From: Dysidea avara
Taxonomy: Eukaryota > Porifera > Demospongiae > Dictyoceratida > Dysideidae
NCBI RefSeq assembly: GCF_963678975.1
Contig: NC_089280.1
Span: 18,140,780 to 18,204,779, forward strand
Direction: 5' to 3'
DNA length: 64,000 bases
Part shown: piece by piece, positions 42,247 to 54,041 of the stretch
How the letters are laid out: each line of letters opens with the position of its first letter
Position numbering within the stretch: position 1 is the first letter of the stretch
Translations under genes and position numbers: made by a program
The notes under the pieces: model-generated
Databases searched by the model: none
What the model saw: only the letters and a program-made list of their open reading frames with translations
Told to the model about the DNA's origin: nothing

Positions 42247-43341
42247 CTAAACTACTTTACTGGCACTATCTTTCAGTACTACAAGGTTTACATCAGGAGG
42301 TAACACTTGTTTACCAAGCCACTGCTCAGCCTTTATGATAACTAACTCTAACTCCTCCATCATTGAAGAATATTTCTTCTTCAGGAACTCAATTACAACC
42401 AATGTGGCCCAGATGTTGGCTACTGTAGTGACATCACAGGAAACTGGACAACATTTCATTAATTTTTCTACTGACTTTGACATAGCTCCAGCTAACTGAT
42501 CATCCAGTACCCATGAGCCATTGGACTGCTGTAAGCTAACAATGAAACTGGAGCCTGACTGCATTGGAGGGACCACTGCTGGAGCCGATGGTTTAATAGA
42601 AGGTGGAACACCTCTAGTTGAATGAGAAATATTTGAGTGTTGAAGTGGTTGTGGTGATGAAGTACCACCACAGCAAGCTGATGCCTGATTGGTAGGTGGA
42701 GATGCTGGCAGTGTAACACTTTTGGTACTTGACTGCAGGTCACCAATGCTTGACTGCAGGTCACCAAGTGGGTTATCTAGTAGATAAAGCGCTTGTACAT
42801 GTGACTTCCTTGCTCGCAATGTTCTTGCTTGCAACATCATAACAGGTTGGTACCTATCAGCTGTTAATTCATAAGCCTGCATGCTTCCTGATACTGGTTT
42901 GTTCTGGATCTCGTCTACAGCAACATAAGCAGTATACTTTGACACCACACTTGCATCACAGCTCAATGCTATGATCTCCTGTTTATGTTTATTCTCATAT
43001 GGCTCCCCATCATCCTGCCACTCCTGGATCATCTTCTTTGCTGCTAACTGGTGAATTACTGTTACATCTTCCTCCGCTTGTCTTGCTGGTAGTTCAAATG
43101 GGATAACAAATTTAAACTCATTCCCAACAATGTCACCAGTCAGAATAGCATTGCATTTCACTCTGTCTTCTGTTTGATCAGATTTCGTCATCAGAAGACC
43201 ATAAATGACAGTCTTGTCACCATTGTAGATACTGGGAATCTTATCTGGTACCACCTTCACCTCATAGTTACTGGGAAGATCAAATGTGACAGTGACATTA
43301 TTAGCTGATGGTTGTAGAGCTTTCTTGAGACTGTGAATGAC
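42247..43341 (-). CDS. VWA5A-like: VWA5A-like gene, terminal exon 3
   Basis: 1,095 bp encoding residues 451-814 of the joined protein and the stop. The order is post-vWA beta-rich part (LQPSANNVTVTFDLPSNYEV, GNEFKFVIPFELPARQ), a Ser/Pro/Gln linker including a repeated DLQSS, and the C-terminal helical domain (SFIVSLQQSNGSWVL, CCPVSCDVTTVANIWATL, EAEQWLGKQ equivalents). It joins exon 2 in phase 0. Two codons (HV in RKSHVQALYL) are extra compared with unit 1. Confidence 0.88.
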   Translation of the reverse strand, partial: VIHSLKKALQPSANNVTVTFDLPSNYEVKVVPDKIPSIYNGDKTVIYGLLMTKSDQTEDRVKCNAILTGDIVGNEFKFVIPFELPARQAEEDVTVIHQLAAKKMIQEWQDDGEPYENKHKQEIIALSCDASVVSKYTAYVAVDEIQNKPVSGSMQAYELTADRYQPVMMLQARTLRARKSHVQALYLLDNPLGDLQSSIGDLQSSTKSVTLPASPPTNQASACCGGTSSPQPLQHSNISHSTRGVPPSIKPSAPAVVPPMQSGSSFIVSLQQSNGSWVLDDQLAGAMSKSVEKLMKCCPVSCDVTTVANIWATLVVIEFLKKKYSSMMEELELVIIKAEQWLGKQVLPPDVNLVVLKDSASKVV

Positions 43342-44492
43342 CTAATGTGAAGAAGAAAAGTCAAAACTTTCACTGTGCAAAGTATTTAGTTAAAACATAA
43401 GAATTATTGCTGCTATACATTATATTATTGTTTACGTTAATAAATTGTTTACAGGTTTACAGGTGGCAACATGATCCAATCTATGTATACTAGTCATCAA
43501 ATAGTTATCAAAACACATGGTTGTGGCCATTGGACAATGAAACCATGTGATTTCATCCACCCAGTAACATATGTAACTAACTAACAAAAAGCACCACTTT
43601 ACAGTAGATGTTCCTTTGGCTATAAACCTAATCATACTTGTTCCAAGATATGCAGCAAATTGACAATATCCACAATGATGAAATTTGATGTCATAATTGA
43701 CAAAATGGCCATGTTAGTGTGGGGGCTTCAGAGATTTCACAGTATTCGAAATGAATGTAGTCTGTAGTTTTCTACACTTGGAACCACGAGATAATAAAAG
43801 TAAGACGTAGTACACGTACTGTGATGATGCAAACACATTCCAACAAGGAAAGCAGACCGAAAATTTTAAATTCCAACACAACTAGGCTTATTTGTATCGC
43901 ATTATATACTATAGTCGGCACGTGTTCACCTGAGCCCCCGCTAATCATAGTAATATCAAAGAGGTGAACATGTATTCATTCCCAATGGTTTTGTACAGGA
44001 ACAAGCATGTTTTCATGATGTAAACATGTTTGCGTGCCTGAATCATCCATACTAAATGTATAGGATATTTCTAAAGCCTCATAACTCACTTGTTCTTGCC
44101 TGTATCAAAGCGCTTTTTGATTAACAGTTCCGGAATTTAAAGGGCTTCACAGTGCTACTAAATGTTTGGGCAGCTGGCCTATATAACAAGAGTTAAAAAC
44201 AAGAAACGAGGACTCAGGTGAACACAAACAAACTATATATGCCTCACCTTCGCCCTTTTTCAAATTTATAAATGCTATCATAGGGAACACTATCTCGCCC
44301 AATACCTTCCTGAACAAAGTCCCCACACTAGGACGGTCATTTTGTTTTGTGACGTCAGAAAATGTCATTGCAGATATCGTCCATTAAATTCAGCTTAATC
44401 TCTTATATTTTCTTTGGCTTTGCAAATATGCAGAAATATCATGTGCTTGCCATATTTACCTCATTGTTTAACACTTCATCTGCTACCAAATA

Positions 44493-45330
44493 CAGGGGTG
44501 TAGGCAGAGAGGGTTCGGATATTTCAGGCATACCCCCCTTTTCAGTCGCAAAAAAAAGTTGAATTAAAAATCGCATTAAACCTTTAGCCTAGGAACTCTC
44601 TAGTAGGTATATGTACACTGTCACGCCCCCCTGAGAATCAAATTGTACTAAAGGTGAATAATTAACAATGAAACTAAGTGATTCTATAGGGTGTATCATG
44701 TGAGTAATTGTGCACGTGATACCTTGTGGAAATGGCAGAGACTCAATGATCCGATTGTGAAAATGGTGGAGATCAGTTGAAGGGCAGCAAGCTGCAGTTT
44801 TCATGATACACACGTGTCAGGTTAGTATAAAGTACTGAATATGATATATTTACACTGTGAATGTCCGTTTAGTGTGATGTTTAGTGCCATGAGGCGAGCA
44901 TGTGATGTCTCAAATATATTGGAGTACAAGCCAGTCTAGTGATGAGTTGCATGAGAGAAGAGCCAAGAATAATGTAAAGTTTGTATTCGGAATAATGCTT
45001 TGCCAGCAAAAAAAGCTCTGGAGTAGATCCCTGAGAAAGGCGGTGTGCTAGAAGATTGAAGCCGGGAATCAGTATCTGTCCAGATGTGAAGATTAGCTAG
45101 TTTCAGTAATAATACAGTAGGATTATAGTGTTCATAAGCTGCATAAACAGCAGTGTAGTAGATAGATGCACGCACAGTTAATTTTAATTTAATGTTAGTA
45201 CTTAAGGACAGATTTTGTATATACATAGTTTTCGTCTAGTAACTGGCTGTAGGGAATACCCTGAAAATTTCCCAGATATGCTACTTCTAAATTTGAACCC
45301 CCCTTACAAAATTTCCTGGCTACACCCCTG
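44493..45330. mobile_element. MITE with CAGGGGTGTAGGCAG ends, unit 2
   Basis: Same insertion as 28,344-29,181, also 838 bp, in intron 2. Confidence 0.75.
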
Positions 45331-45533
45331 TAAATATTATTGTGTTATGTTTCATGTAGGGTTCAAACAAACAGTGCATTCAGATTTCAAAAGAAACAGA
45401 AATATAATTAAGGAATTCAGAATTCAAATTATTAACAATTCACATACAAATAACTTGAGTAATGGCTGTAAAACTTTTAACATAGCCCATAATTGTATCT
45501 TTTTATACAGGTAATTCAGATATAGTTACTTAC

Positions 45534-45648
45534 CTTTGATTGCATTCGCTCATTGTCAGCAATGAATTCAGCTGATCCATTCCCAGCACGAGCAATTCCT
45601 CTCACTAGGGAAGTTGATGCTCCTGATCCAATACCAAATGTGAAGAAC
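45534..45648 (-). CDS. VWA5A-like: VWA5A-like gene, exon 2
   Basis: 115 bp encoding the end of the vWA domain (FTFGIGSGASTSLVRGIARA, then FIADNERMQSK). Exon 1 ends AG at a GTGGGT donor and this exon opens with G, giving NSHST-R-FFTFGIG, a seamless fit to the family. The intron between it and exon 1 is 12,208 bp. Confidence 0.88.
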
Positions 45649-46132
45649 CTAAACGTTACACACAAACACATTAGTACCTCAGTGTATGTGATAAATCTCT
45701 TGTAGAAATGATTTGTATATCAAACTATCCCGTGTTTCAGCAAAATACAACTTTGGGTAGTCCTAAAATGCCTAAAAAGCAATCCTGGATTGATCAGGAA
45801 ACTTAGAAAGATTGTCACTGTCACAAGGATGTCACTTTATTGTCTGTAAAAGTACAACTTATATTATTATTTGTTAGTGCACCACTTAGGTGGCTGCCAC
45901 AATGACTATGGCATCCATGTGGCCTGCTTGCAGATACAGTTGCACTGTATATACTGTTGGATTCTTTTAGCCCGTCTAGTTTTTTGTCCCACTTTTGTAA
46001 AACTACTGATTCTGTTGCACAATTAAATTCTTCTGCCTCTGAAAGTTCATTTGATACTCTTGGGTACTATATAGGCAATGTTATTCCAGCACTTTAATAA
46101 ACTAAACACAAATGCATAGACCAAATTCACCT

Positions 46133-46270
46133 GAATTGTCGTTATTAAAATTTTTACCATTAAACTACCATCACAGCCATTTCTTGGCCGCCATCTTGGA
46201 TTTCACATCTTTTTCACCATAGCCTCTTTGTGGGCCACACCTTTTTTTTACAGCTAACTGGCTTAGATAT
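46133..46270. repeat. Single arm of a foldback element, unit 2
   Basis: Counterpart of 29,975-30,110 and homologous to one arm of 50,781-51,106. Confidence 0.75.
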
Positions 46271-47845
46271 GCATTTGGATATGCCAAATACTAGATAAAT
46301 AACTAATATGTATAGGTTATTGTACACATATGAGTATTTTGAGACCCGAGGAATGGTACAATATATAATCACCAACAGCTCTAAAATAGCATAGATACTC
46401 GCATATATGCTTTAGACTATGATAGTACACTAGTGCAATAATATCATTGTTCCAGTAATGAAACGAGGTAATTATGATGGTAGCTATGAGAGAAAATCCC
46501 TACTTGACATTGTAACGATGTGGAGTATCCCCTATAAATGGGCATGTTTCACCATATTTTCAATGCCAAAGTAGGGATTTTCCCATTGCTACAATGCCAA
46601 TTAGGGATTTTCTTCATGGCTTAAATCATCTCTTGTTTCACTACTAATATTTTTTATTGCACTAGTTTATTAACTTCTTTGTTAGAGCATAGCTATAAAT
46701 AGTCCGGTAGTCAAATGCAAAAAGGCCATGTACACATAAAAAATGGTATAAAAGAAGTTTTGGAATCAGTCTGTGTGAAATTTAATGGAGAATAACATAT
46801 CCAAAATCTCAAAAATCCATCTTGGGAAAATTTTTTTACTGTTGTTTAAATGTTTGCATGTAATTTCTGTAACAAACGGTTGACAGCTGGTGTCTAATAG
46901 AATAGTAATCACCAGCTACAGCTTACTTGTTGAGTTGATATTTGAGGAAAAATGGATCACAAGCACAGTACTGTGGTTGTGTATGCATATGCATTAGTTT
47001 GGAATTGGCAAGTCTAGGTGATAGTTGGGGAAAATAAGTTTGTACATGTACATGTAGTGCTTAAAGGACCCTCCGTGTAAAGTACACCCTACATTGAACC
47101 TACTTATAAAAGACAGTTTCTGAGGTTCCTGTGAACCTCTATGATTACAATTTTACTTCTAAAAGGAATAACAGTAAAATTTCAATCCTCTTGCTCCCTC
47201 CAACAACTTCATCTCTTATTCTATCTTAAAGAAACATGCAAATCTCACGCATATGGCCAACACATTTGTGAGGTTGAACATGCCACTTTTAGATGCACCC
47301 ATCACAATTAGCTCACGAAGCTACTATCTTTTATAAGCTTTTGGCTTTTCTTTTGTCCACTAAGTGAGGGATGAGTATTTAGTAGTTTTATCATTGTTGT
47401 CTGGGATTTTCATTGCTTCGACCAGCTATCCACTGTATTTGTAGGCATGTTCTTCCATTGGTGTATACACTAGGGCTCCACTGCTAATGGATTTAGTGAG
47501 TACAGAGTCCCTTGTCTTAGTAATGTTTGGGTGTTGTCTCTTTGATGGTACTTATGGATATTTTAATATTGGTACCATGATTATGGTAAATTTTATATCA
47601 ATACATCTGTATAATTACACACATTCCTACTGGAAAACTGAACAAAGTATATTGTGATGGCTGTACATGGCAGATGACATAATTTATTTTAATGCAAAAA
47701 TGGCTGGCACAAAGTTTGTCAACAGTAGTTTGAGTACCTCTCCTACAATGGATGTCTCAAGGTACATACCCACCCATGCAGCCAAATGCACATGTCTTTC
47801 AAATGTGTTACTGTAAATGCGTGATCAGCTTCACCTCCCAGGAAC

Positions 47846-48345
47846 TATGGTAAGGGATTTGACTATTATACCATAGATATACAGACAAGTATCCGGGATT
47901 GGAATCATCCGGTTTTTCGTGCCGGATCATTGTTACCGGAAGTAGCAATATCTTCGAATTTATCACACAGAAGACTAGTTCTACTCTTGTGAGTACATCC
48001 AAAAACATTACTATTTAGTTGCCATGTGCTATAAGTCTGGTTCCTTCGAGAGGTGGCTACTCATCGGCCAGCCACATTGAGAGACACACCTACAAACCAG
48101 GCCCTACTGCTAATTAACTACCCCCTTTCGTGAGGAAAGCTCACCAACAACTAAACAAACACTCTCACTTATTGACATTTTACAGAAATGTATTGTGAAT
48201 GGCGTATTTCACTGTCCCGCCTTTTTCAAAGGGGGTAACAATGATCCGGCGAACGCATTTGTATTGAAGTTAATGGGTCATGTGATATGATTCCAATCCC
48301 GGGTACTTGTCTGTAAATCTATGATTATACAATCAGATTCCCTAC
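47846..48345. repeat. Long imperfect inverted repeat around the duplication end
   Basis: Left arm (47,846-47,937) holds CATAGATATACAGACAAGTA, CCGGGATTGGAATCAT and GCCGGATCATTGTTACC. The right arm (48,235-48,345) holds the same in reverse complement (GGTAACAATGATCCGGC, ATGATTCCAATCCCGGG, TACTTGTCTGTAAATCTATG). The spacer is about 300 bp and contains the duplication endpoint AAACCAG at 48,094-48,100. Unit 1 has only the left arm. It may be a large foldback transposon. Confidence 0.8.
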
Positions 48346-48627
48346 GGTACCCACATGGTATCATTTGACATCACATCCCCACTTATGTACTTGGGCTACT
48401 GTAGGGGCATTGTTTGAATACAGTAGAACACGATAATGATATACTCACTACGACAGAAGCCATGGCTAGCTACATTCACCCTCTATTATTCCTGTAAGGG
48501 GAGAGGAGGGGAATAATATTGATAAGTACATTAATATACAGATATTCATTTCCTGTTACGAATAAGTGAATGATTGCATTTAACTTTAGCCTGTGTGAGA
48601 TGCATTCATAAAAGATGTAGTTAGGTA

Positions 48628-49087
48628 CCGTAAAGTCGGGTTGTTAAGCACATGCGCTTATAATTTTCAGAGAAAACTTTTTGTAAAAATCATACTATAT
48701 GTTAGGCGCATACGCCTAATAAATGATTATGGTGAATATACTACGTTGTAATAGAGTAGTTAATAGTTTGTGCCGGTCACCACGCCAGTATGTAAGGATA
48801 TTTGACTCCATTTCTGGGTGAAATCCTTCGTGATAAACAAGATTATCCAGATGGCTGATTTGCAAAGAGAGACCTCAAGGGAAGCATAAGCACTTGAGGA
48901 GACATTAATTTTTCAGTACTTTCAGCTTTTCTTGCTGTTTCTTGCTGTTTCTTGCTGTGTGTAGCTCTATCATCGCATTTTGCCATGTGCACTTATTTTA
49001 TTATCCATGGATTACAAGAAATGTTTATGCGCTTAACAAATAATATGCACTTAATAGATACATGCGCTTAACAATCTGACTCTACGG
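48628..49087. mobile_element. MITE with TA target site (Tc1/mariner-like)
   Basis: Inverted ends CCGTAAAGTCGGGTTGTTAA and its diverged partner (CCGTAGAGTCAGATTGTTAA) at 49,068-49,087, flanked by TA (48,626-48,627 and 49,088-49,089). 460 bp. The subterminal motif CATGCGCTTA(A) is repeated several times. Non-coding. Confidence 0.75.
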
Positions 49088-49089
49088 TA

Positions 49090-50479
49090 TGTAACCATAA
49101 GCACCAATCTTGTTGTAGCTACACAGTGATCAAAATATTGATCATGCTTTATTTTTGTCATTTTCAAATAAAACTGCAGAGCAAGGGTGTGTAATATTTC
49201 TCAAGATCAGAGTATGTAGGTGAGACTCAGTACATCTTCAATATCTAGTATGGCAAAAGCTGGCACCATAGGAATTGTAATTTATATCTTTGGAGAGGCT
49301 AACTGTGAGCAACATAAATGATGAAGGCACATACTGTAGCATCAACCCTTTGAAGGGAGTGCTGCAGTTTTGAAAGTGTTTTCTTAATCCTGATACTGAT
49401 AACGACACAGCTGTTGTAAAGAAAGCTGTAGGTAATTAGCTTTTGCTACGTAGTTTAAAAGCTGATGGCACCAGGGCAGGCTGAGATACGCATACTCTGA
49501 AGAACCAAACATCTGTACTACATCTCAGCATGCATGTATTGATCTCAGATATCTAACTAAGGTTTGTGAAACTAAAATTCCTATGATTCAACTAACGCAC
49601 AGTTCAAGTAATCAGGAGGATGTGAGATTAGGAGCTAGCATCAGTAGCGTGCTGCAGTGCAGGAGGCATGTAATCAATACTAACTGCTTTTACATAGCTC
49701 TTTAAGTAAAACAGAATGCATTGAGCTAGCAGTAGCTTCTTATCATTGAATGGGAGGCGGAGGCATAGGCTGTCTAACTCACACATACATAACATGTTAG
49801 CTTGCAAGATTACCTATGTATGTAATGTACAGCATTTCTTTGCTGCTGGTATAGTGAAGGTGAACTGTGCATGATGCTATCATTTTGAAAACAGCTTTCC
49901 AATAGTCACTATACTAGGAAATCGTAGCTAATGCTTTCCCTGTAACTTTGCAGAATAAAATCAACCATAAATTACAGTGTGTCTTTTAGCATCTTATAGA
50001 TGGGCACTAGGCCAGTTGTTTCCAAATGAAAAGGTGCAAGAAAGCTTGTAAATGATAGGTGACAACTTATATCTGGCCAGTGGCATCCTATTGAGTAAAA
50101 CTATTAACTGCATGGCCACACCATGTCCACATCAGTTTGCTAGTTAAAAGATCAGAATTTTCTTTAGCTATTCTTTCACAGGAGCCAGATGCTTTGGTAG
50201 TATCCTTAGCCACCTATCCAGCTGCAGCAGCCACCCCATGGGCAGCATAGGAAGCAGAGGAGGAAATTATGTGCAGACTGAGTAGTACTGCAAACTAGGA
50301 CATCGAAATAGGCAGGAAAGCCATGTTGATAATCAGGATCAAATATAACTCTTGCATTCTATAGGTAGCTACTGTAAAATTAGGTTTACACTAACAGGAT
50401 TCTTGCAGATTCGGTCACAATTTGTCAACACAATTACTATAAATCATTTGTGAACAAGTCTCTGCTATTGAACTCAGTG
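49090..50479. other. Intron 1 stretch, no gene seen
   Basis: Probably further retroelement remains ahead of the fragment at 50,480, but no motif is firm. GATTCTTGCAGATTCGGTCA (50,398) recurs in altered form at about 55,718. Confidence 0.4.
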
Positions 50480-50665
50480 TTTAGAGTAATAGCTTTTAAG
50501 AGAAGGAGGTGATTTCATTCCACTAATTGTGGAATTTTTTGGGGTAAGGACACCTTTTGCACTAGCAATTCTTAGACCCATTACTGATCGTAATTCCATC
50601 CAAAGTGGCTAGGAGAAACTTACATCAACTACTTTCAGTGTGTTCATGCTGAACATGCTGAACAA
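50480..50665 (+). pseudogene. Retroelement C-terminal fragment (plus strand)
   Basis: Reads REGGDFIPLIVEFFGVRTPF, ALAILRPITDRNSIQSG, a stop, then after a shift LHQLLSV and NNARIIF. This matches, from memory, the conserved C-terminal block of a non-LTR polyprotein family of marine invertebrates (FIPLVVETFGVWTP...ARM). The same block occurs on the minus strand at 54,682-55,145. Confidence 0.5.
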
Positions 50666-50780
50666 ACAATGCCAGGATTATTTTTATGATATCGGGCTCT
50701 ACAAGGTTTGGATGATGACTTTTCCTTTTTCCCATAATCGTATTCTTGTTGTTATAGTCATATCATAGTTGTTATAGTTA

Positions 50781-51106
50781 TCTAATCCAAAACAGCCAAG
50801 CTGTAAGAAAAGAGTGCGGCCCTCAGAAAGGCTATGGTGAAAAAAGATGTGAAATCCAAGGTGGCGGCCAAGAAATGGCTGTGATGGTAGGTTAATGGTA
50901 AAAATTTTAATAACGACAATTCAGATGAATTTGGTGCTGCTTGGTCTTGGCACAAAATCCACCTGAATTGTTGTTATTAAAATTTTTACAATTAACCTAC
51001 CATCACAGCCATTTCTTGGTCGCCACCTTGGATTTCACATCTTTTTTCACCATAGCCTTTCTGAGGGCCGCACTCTTTTTTTACAGCTTGGCTGTTTTGG
51101 ATTAGA
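50781..51106. mobile_element. Foldback (long inverted repeat) element
   Basis: Arms of about 139 bp (50,781-50,923 and 50,963-51,106) are near-perfect reverse complements, from TCTAATCCAAAACAGCC to AATAACGACAATTCAG, around a loop of about 38 bp. No coding. One-armed relatives are at 29,975 and 46,133. The transcript would form a long hairpin. Confidence 0.9.
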
Positions 51107-51324
51107 TTTCACTCCTTTTTGTATTTGTATACCCCATATGGCCGGCTTTGGGGCTTTTTTAACCTATCTTTTTTTCTTTACCACAGAAAGAAGAGAAAGA
51201 TGAAGAAGTTTTTAAATACTTTAACTAATTCTGATTTTATCAGTAAATGTACAAATTATATATATAATAATACATCTATTACATGTTAATTATTATTCCC
51301 TACAGATAACTTGTTTGCAACTCT

Positions 51325-53215
51325 TTACTGGGTGATTTGTTTGTAGCTGATCTCTCTACAGGGTGACTTGTTTCTAGCTGAGCTCTCTACAGGTGATTTG
51401 TTTGCAGCTGAACTCTCTACATGGTGGTTTCTTTGTAGCTGAACTCTCTACAAGGTAATTTCTTCTAGCTGATCTTTCTACAGGGTGATTTATTTCAGGG
51501 CCGGAGGAGGAAAAATTGAGTTGGTCAGGCCATTGACTATAATGTTGAAATTGCTACTATATACATGCCAATGAGAGAGGAGCTGTTGCACAGTGTGCGA
51601 AGCACACTCTGCGAAGTGCAAAGCACGAGCATTCTAGGGGGGTCTGGGGGCATGCCCCCACAGGAAATTTTTAAAACTTAGACACTCAGATATGCAATTT
51701 TAGTGATATTTCACTGCTAGCTAGCTATATAAATATGCTCAAGCCTATCTGTTGTTCTTCAGACTTTCTATACTATGTATAATTGTAGACCTGACATACA
51801 GGGGACACAGCATGAAATTTGCTATACAGTTCATTTTATAGCTAGCAATTAGAAGTTCAAGGGGGGTCTGGGGGTGCGATCCCCAGGAGCTGCAGAATTT
51901 TTGCAATTTAAATGCTTGAAAATGCCTTAAATTGATGCTAAATTTAAAGTAAAACTAGCTAGCAACTTGCAACTTTCCCCCCAAATTTCACAGGGAACCC
52001 ATGCAGCATGGCCCCCTTTAGCTAGGATATAATTACTATACAGTGAATTCACACAACTACAATAAAAAGCTACACAGCTACAAAAATACAGTATACTACT
52101 ATACTGGTTTGTATGAAGTGAACTGGTGGACAGTCATGAGACCAATCAGTATTCAAAAATGGTGCGATGTGGGTGAGACTGAGAGTTTGCTCGGTATCTC
52201 GACAGGACTAGTGGGTAGTTGAAGAGGAGTGATTTCTGCTCAACATCTCATCCAAATGGCCACCATGTAATGTATGGGAGTACAGCTTCTTGCCACGGAA
52301 TGAGTCATCTGGTTTGTCACTGCCAGCCCTTTGCCCAGTAAAGGAAGCCAAGAGAGACAAGCCAAGGAATGCTAATGATTAGTTTATGAAGATTGCAGTG
52401 AATTGTGATATAAGTGTGCTGGTTTAGAATCAAAGAAGGCACCTGCCTTACACGTGATAAATGCAAACTGTCAGCACACGTGATACTGTACATAGAACCC
52501 ACAATCATTTCTGTACAAAACGATACGAATGCTATGCTGTACTGTAAGGTAATTGGAGGTACTATACGTGTAGTTCTGTACTTTTGTTAAGCTGAGAAAC
52601 TAGGTAACTACTCGTGTCATGCATTTTCAATCACATCTGTAAAATGTACGTAGCTACATGTAGATGTGATCGTCCAAAGATTGCATGAGAGTAATGTAGT
52701 TCAAGCTGGTCAGCTAGTTGGTTCAACTCCAGATTATTGGTCCGGCTCAGGCCTGACCAACCGGACCGTCTCCTCCGGCCTTGTATTTGCAGCTGAACTC
52801 TCTACAAGGTGACTTCTTCTAGCTGAACTCTCTACAGAGTGATTGATTTTTTGCAGCTGAACTCTCTACACGATGGTTTCTTTGTAACTGAACTCTCTAC
52901 AAGGTGATTTCTTATAGCTGGTCTCTCTACAGGGTGATTTGTTTGCAGCTGAACTCTCTACATGGTGGTTTCTTTGTAACTGAACTCTCTACAGGGTGAT
53001 CTGTTCGTAGCTGAACTCTCTACAGGGTGATTTATTTGCAGCTGAACTCTCTACATGATGGTTTCTTTGTAGCTGAACTCTCTACAAGGTGACTTCTTCT
53101 AGCTGATCTCTCTACAGGGTGACTTGTTTCTAGATGAACTCTCTACAGGGTGACTTGCATGTAGCTGAATTGTCTATCAGATTAACTGTTTGTAGCTGAA
53201 TTTCCGTATAGAATA
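51325..53215. repeat. 31-bp minisatellite, split by a transposon
   Basis: Units such as TGATTTGTTTGCAGCTGAAC followed by TCTCTACAGGG: about 5.5 on the left (51,325-51,495) and about 13-14 on the right (52,784-53,215). Units vary between TGATTTGTTT and TGGTTTCTTT starts. 31 is not a multiple of 3 and stops abound, so it is not coding. Confidence 0.9.
51496..52783. mobile_element. hAT-like element inside the minisatellite
   Basis: Ends CAGGGCCGGAGGAG and (inverted) CAAGGCCGGAGGAG, with subterminal TTGGTCAGGCC on both sides. TATTT flanks it (51,491-51,495 and 52,784-52,788); removing the element and one TATTT restores a normal minisatellite unit. 1,288 bp with no intact transposase. It contains two G-run motif copies (about 51,635 and 51,855). 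Confidence 0.85.
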
Positions 53216-53279
53216 TCTTGCAATGTAGTATAATTCTATAATGGAGTAAGTTATAAATGCAGCTGAATGCTCTATTAGG

Positions 53280-54041
53280 GTGACTGTTCTATTAGAGTAT
53301 CTCGATCTCGCATTTGCTACACGTAGTTGCCTTTCGAATCATAATTCAGTGGTTTGTAATCCGATCTTTTGTACTACTGCAAGGACTTTCTATGATGATT
53401 ATTCCAGCTACATACTGATTTTCAGCTCGTTGCTCCAAGCGGTTTGCCTGGTAGACACGAAAACTGATAGTCTTTTTTATTCATAAAAATCGATCGCGTA
53501 ATTTTGTCACAGGTTGGATTTTGTGTCATATCTCCATTGTCTCTATCTCAATTCCTTTCAAACCACAAAAAGGCACTCCTATGATGGTTACTCCATCTAC
53601 ATATCAATTTTCAACTCATTCCTCCAAGGAGTTTACCCTGTAGGCGTGACAGACCTTCGACCTTATTTTACGTAAATAATCGGTCATAACTCCGTGAATG
53701 TTCATCGGATTCCTACCATAGTTAGTACTGAGATCCGCCTTAATGAGCCCTTCAAGTGTGCCAAATTTCTGCCCTATCCGATTACGCATTCGTGTTTTAT
53801 GGCGGATTTTGCGAAGTGTGCTAAATAAAGATGAAAAAAATGAAGAAATTAAAACGAAATTTTGTTCGCTCATATCTCGGAAATGGCTGGACCACTTTTC
53901 TTCAAATTTGGTATGTAGACTCCCATAAGGCCAATGAAACTTGATTAGCAGTTTCGCGTCATTACCCGCATGCTTTTGATACACCCGCATGGAATTTCAT
54001 TGTTGGTATTTCAGATCGAAATACTCTAATAGAACAGTCAC
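53280..54041. mobile_element. MITE-like element with CTATTAGAG ends
   Basis: 29-bp inverted ends with one mismatch (53,280-53,308 and 54,013-54,041), starting GTGACTGTTCTATTAGAGTA. A minus-strand frame at 53,616-53,990 (124 codons: RNRIGQKFGTLEGLIKADLS, CHAYRVNSLEE) is open but unrecognised; a related piece, IPYLIGTKFATV, occurs at 54.3 kb. The target duplication is not clear. Confidence 0.65.

Larger units (their letters stand above)
31925..48093. repeat. Large tandem duplication, unit 2
   Basis: 16,169 bp, the head-to-tail repeat of 16,871-31,924. It is longer because of the palindromic element (31,948), the LINE (33,577) and the hAT-type MITE (40,718), partly offset by deletions. It joins unit 1 at AAACCAG (31,925-31,931), and the same heptamer stands at its far end (48,094-48,100). 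Confidence 0.9.

Noticed and set aside
51325..53215. Repeat protein encoded by the minisatellite (short frames such as DLFAAELST)
   Set aside because: The 31-bp unit shifts frame at every copy and stops are frequent in all frames.
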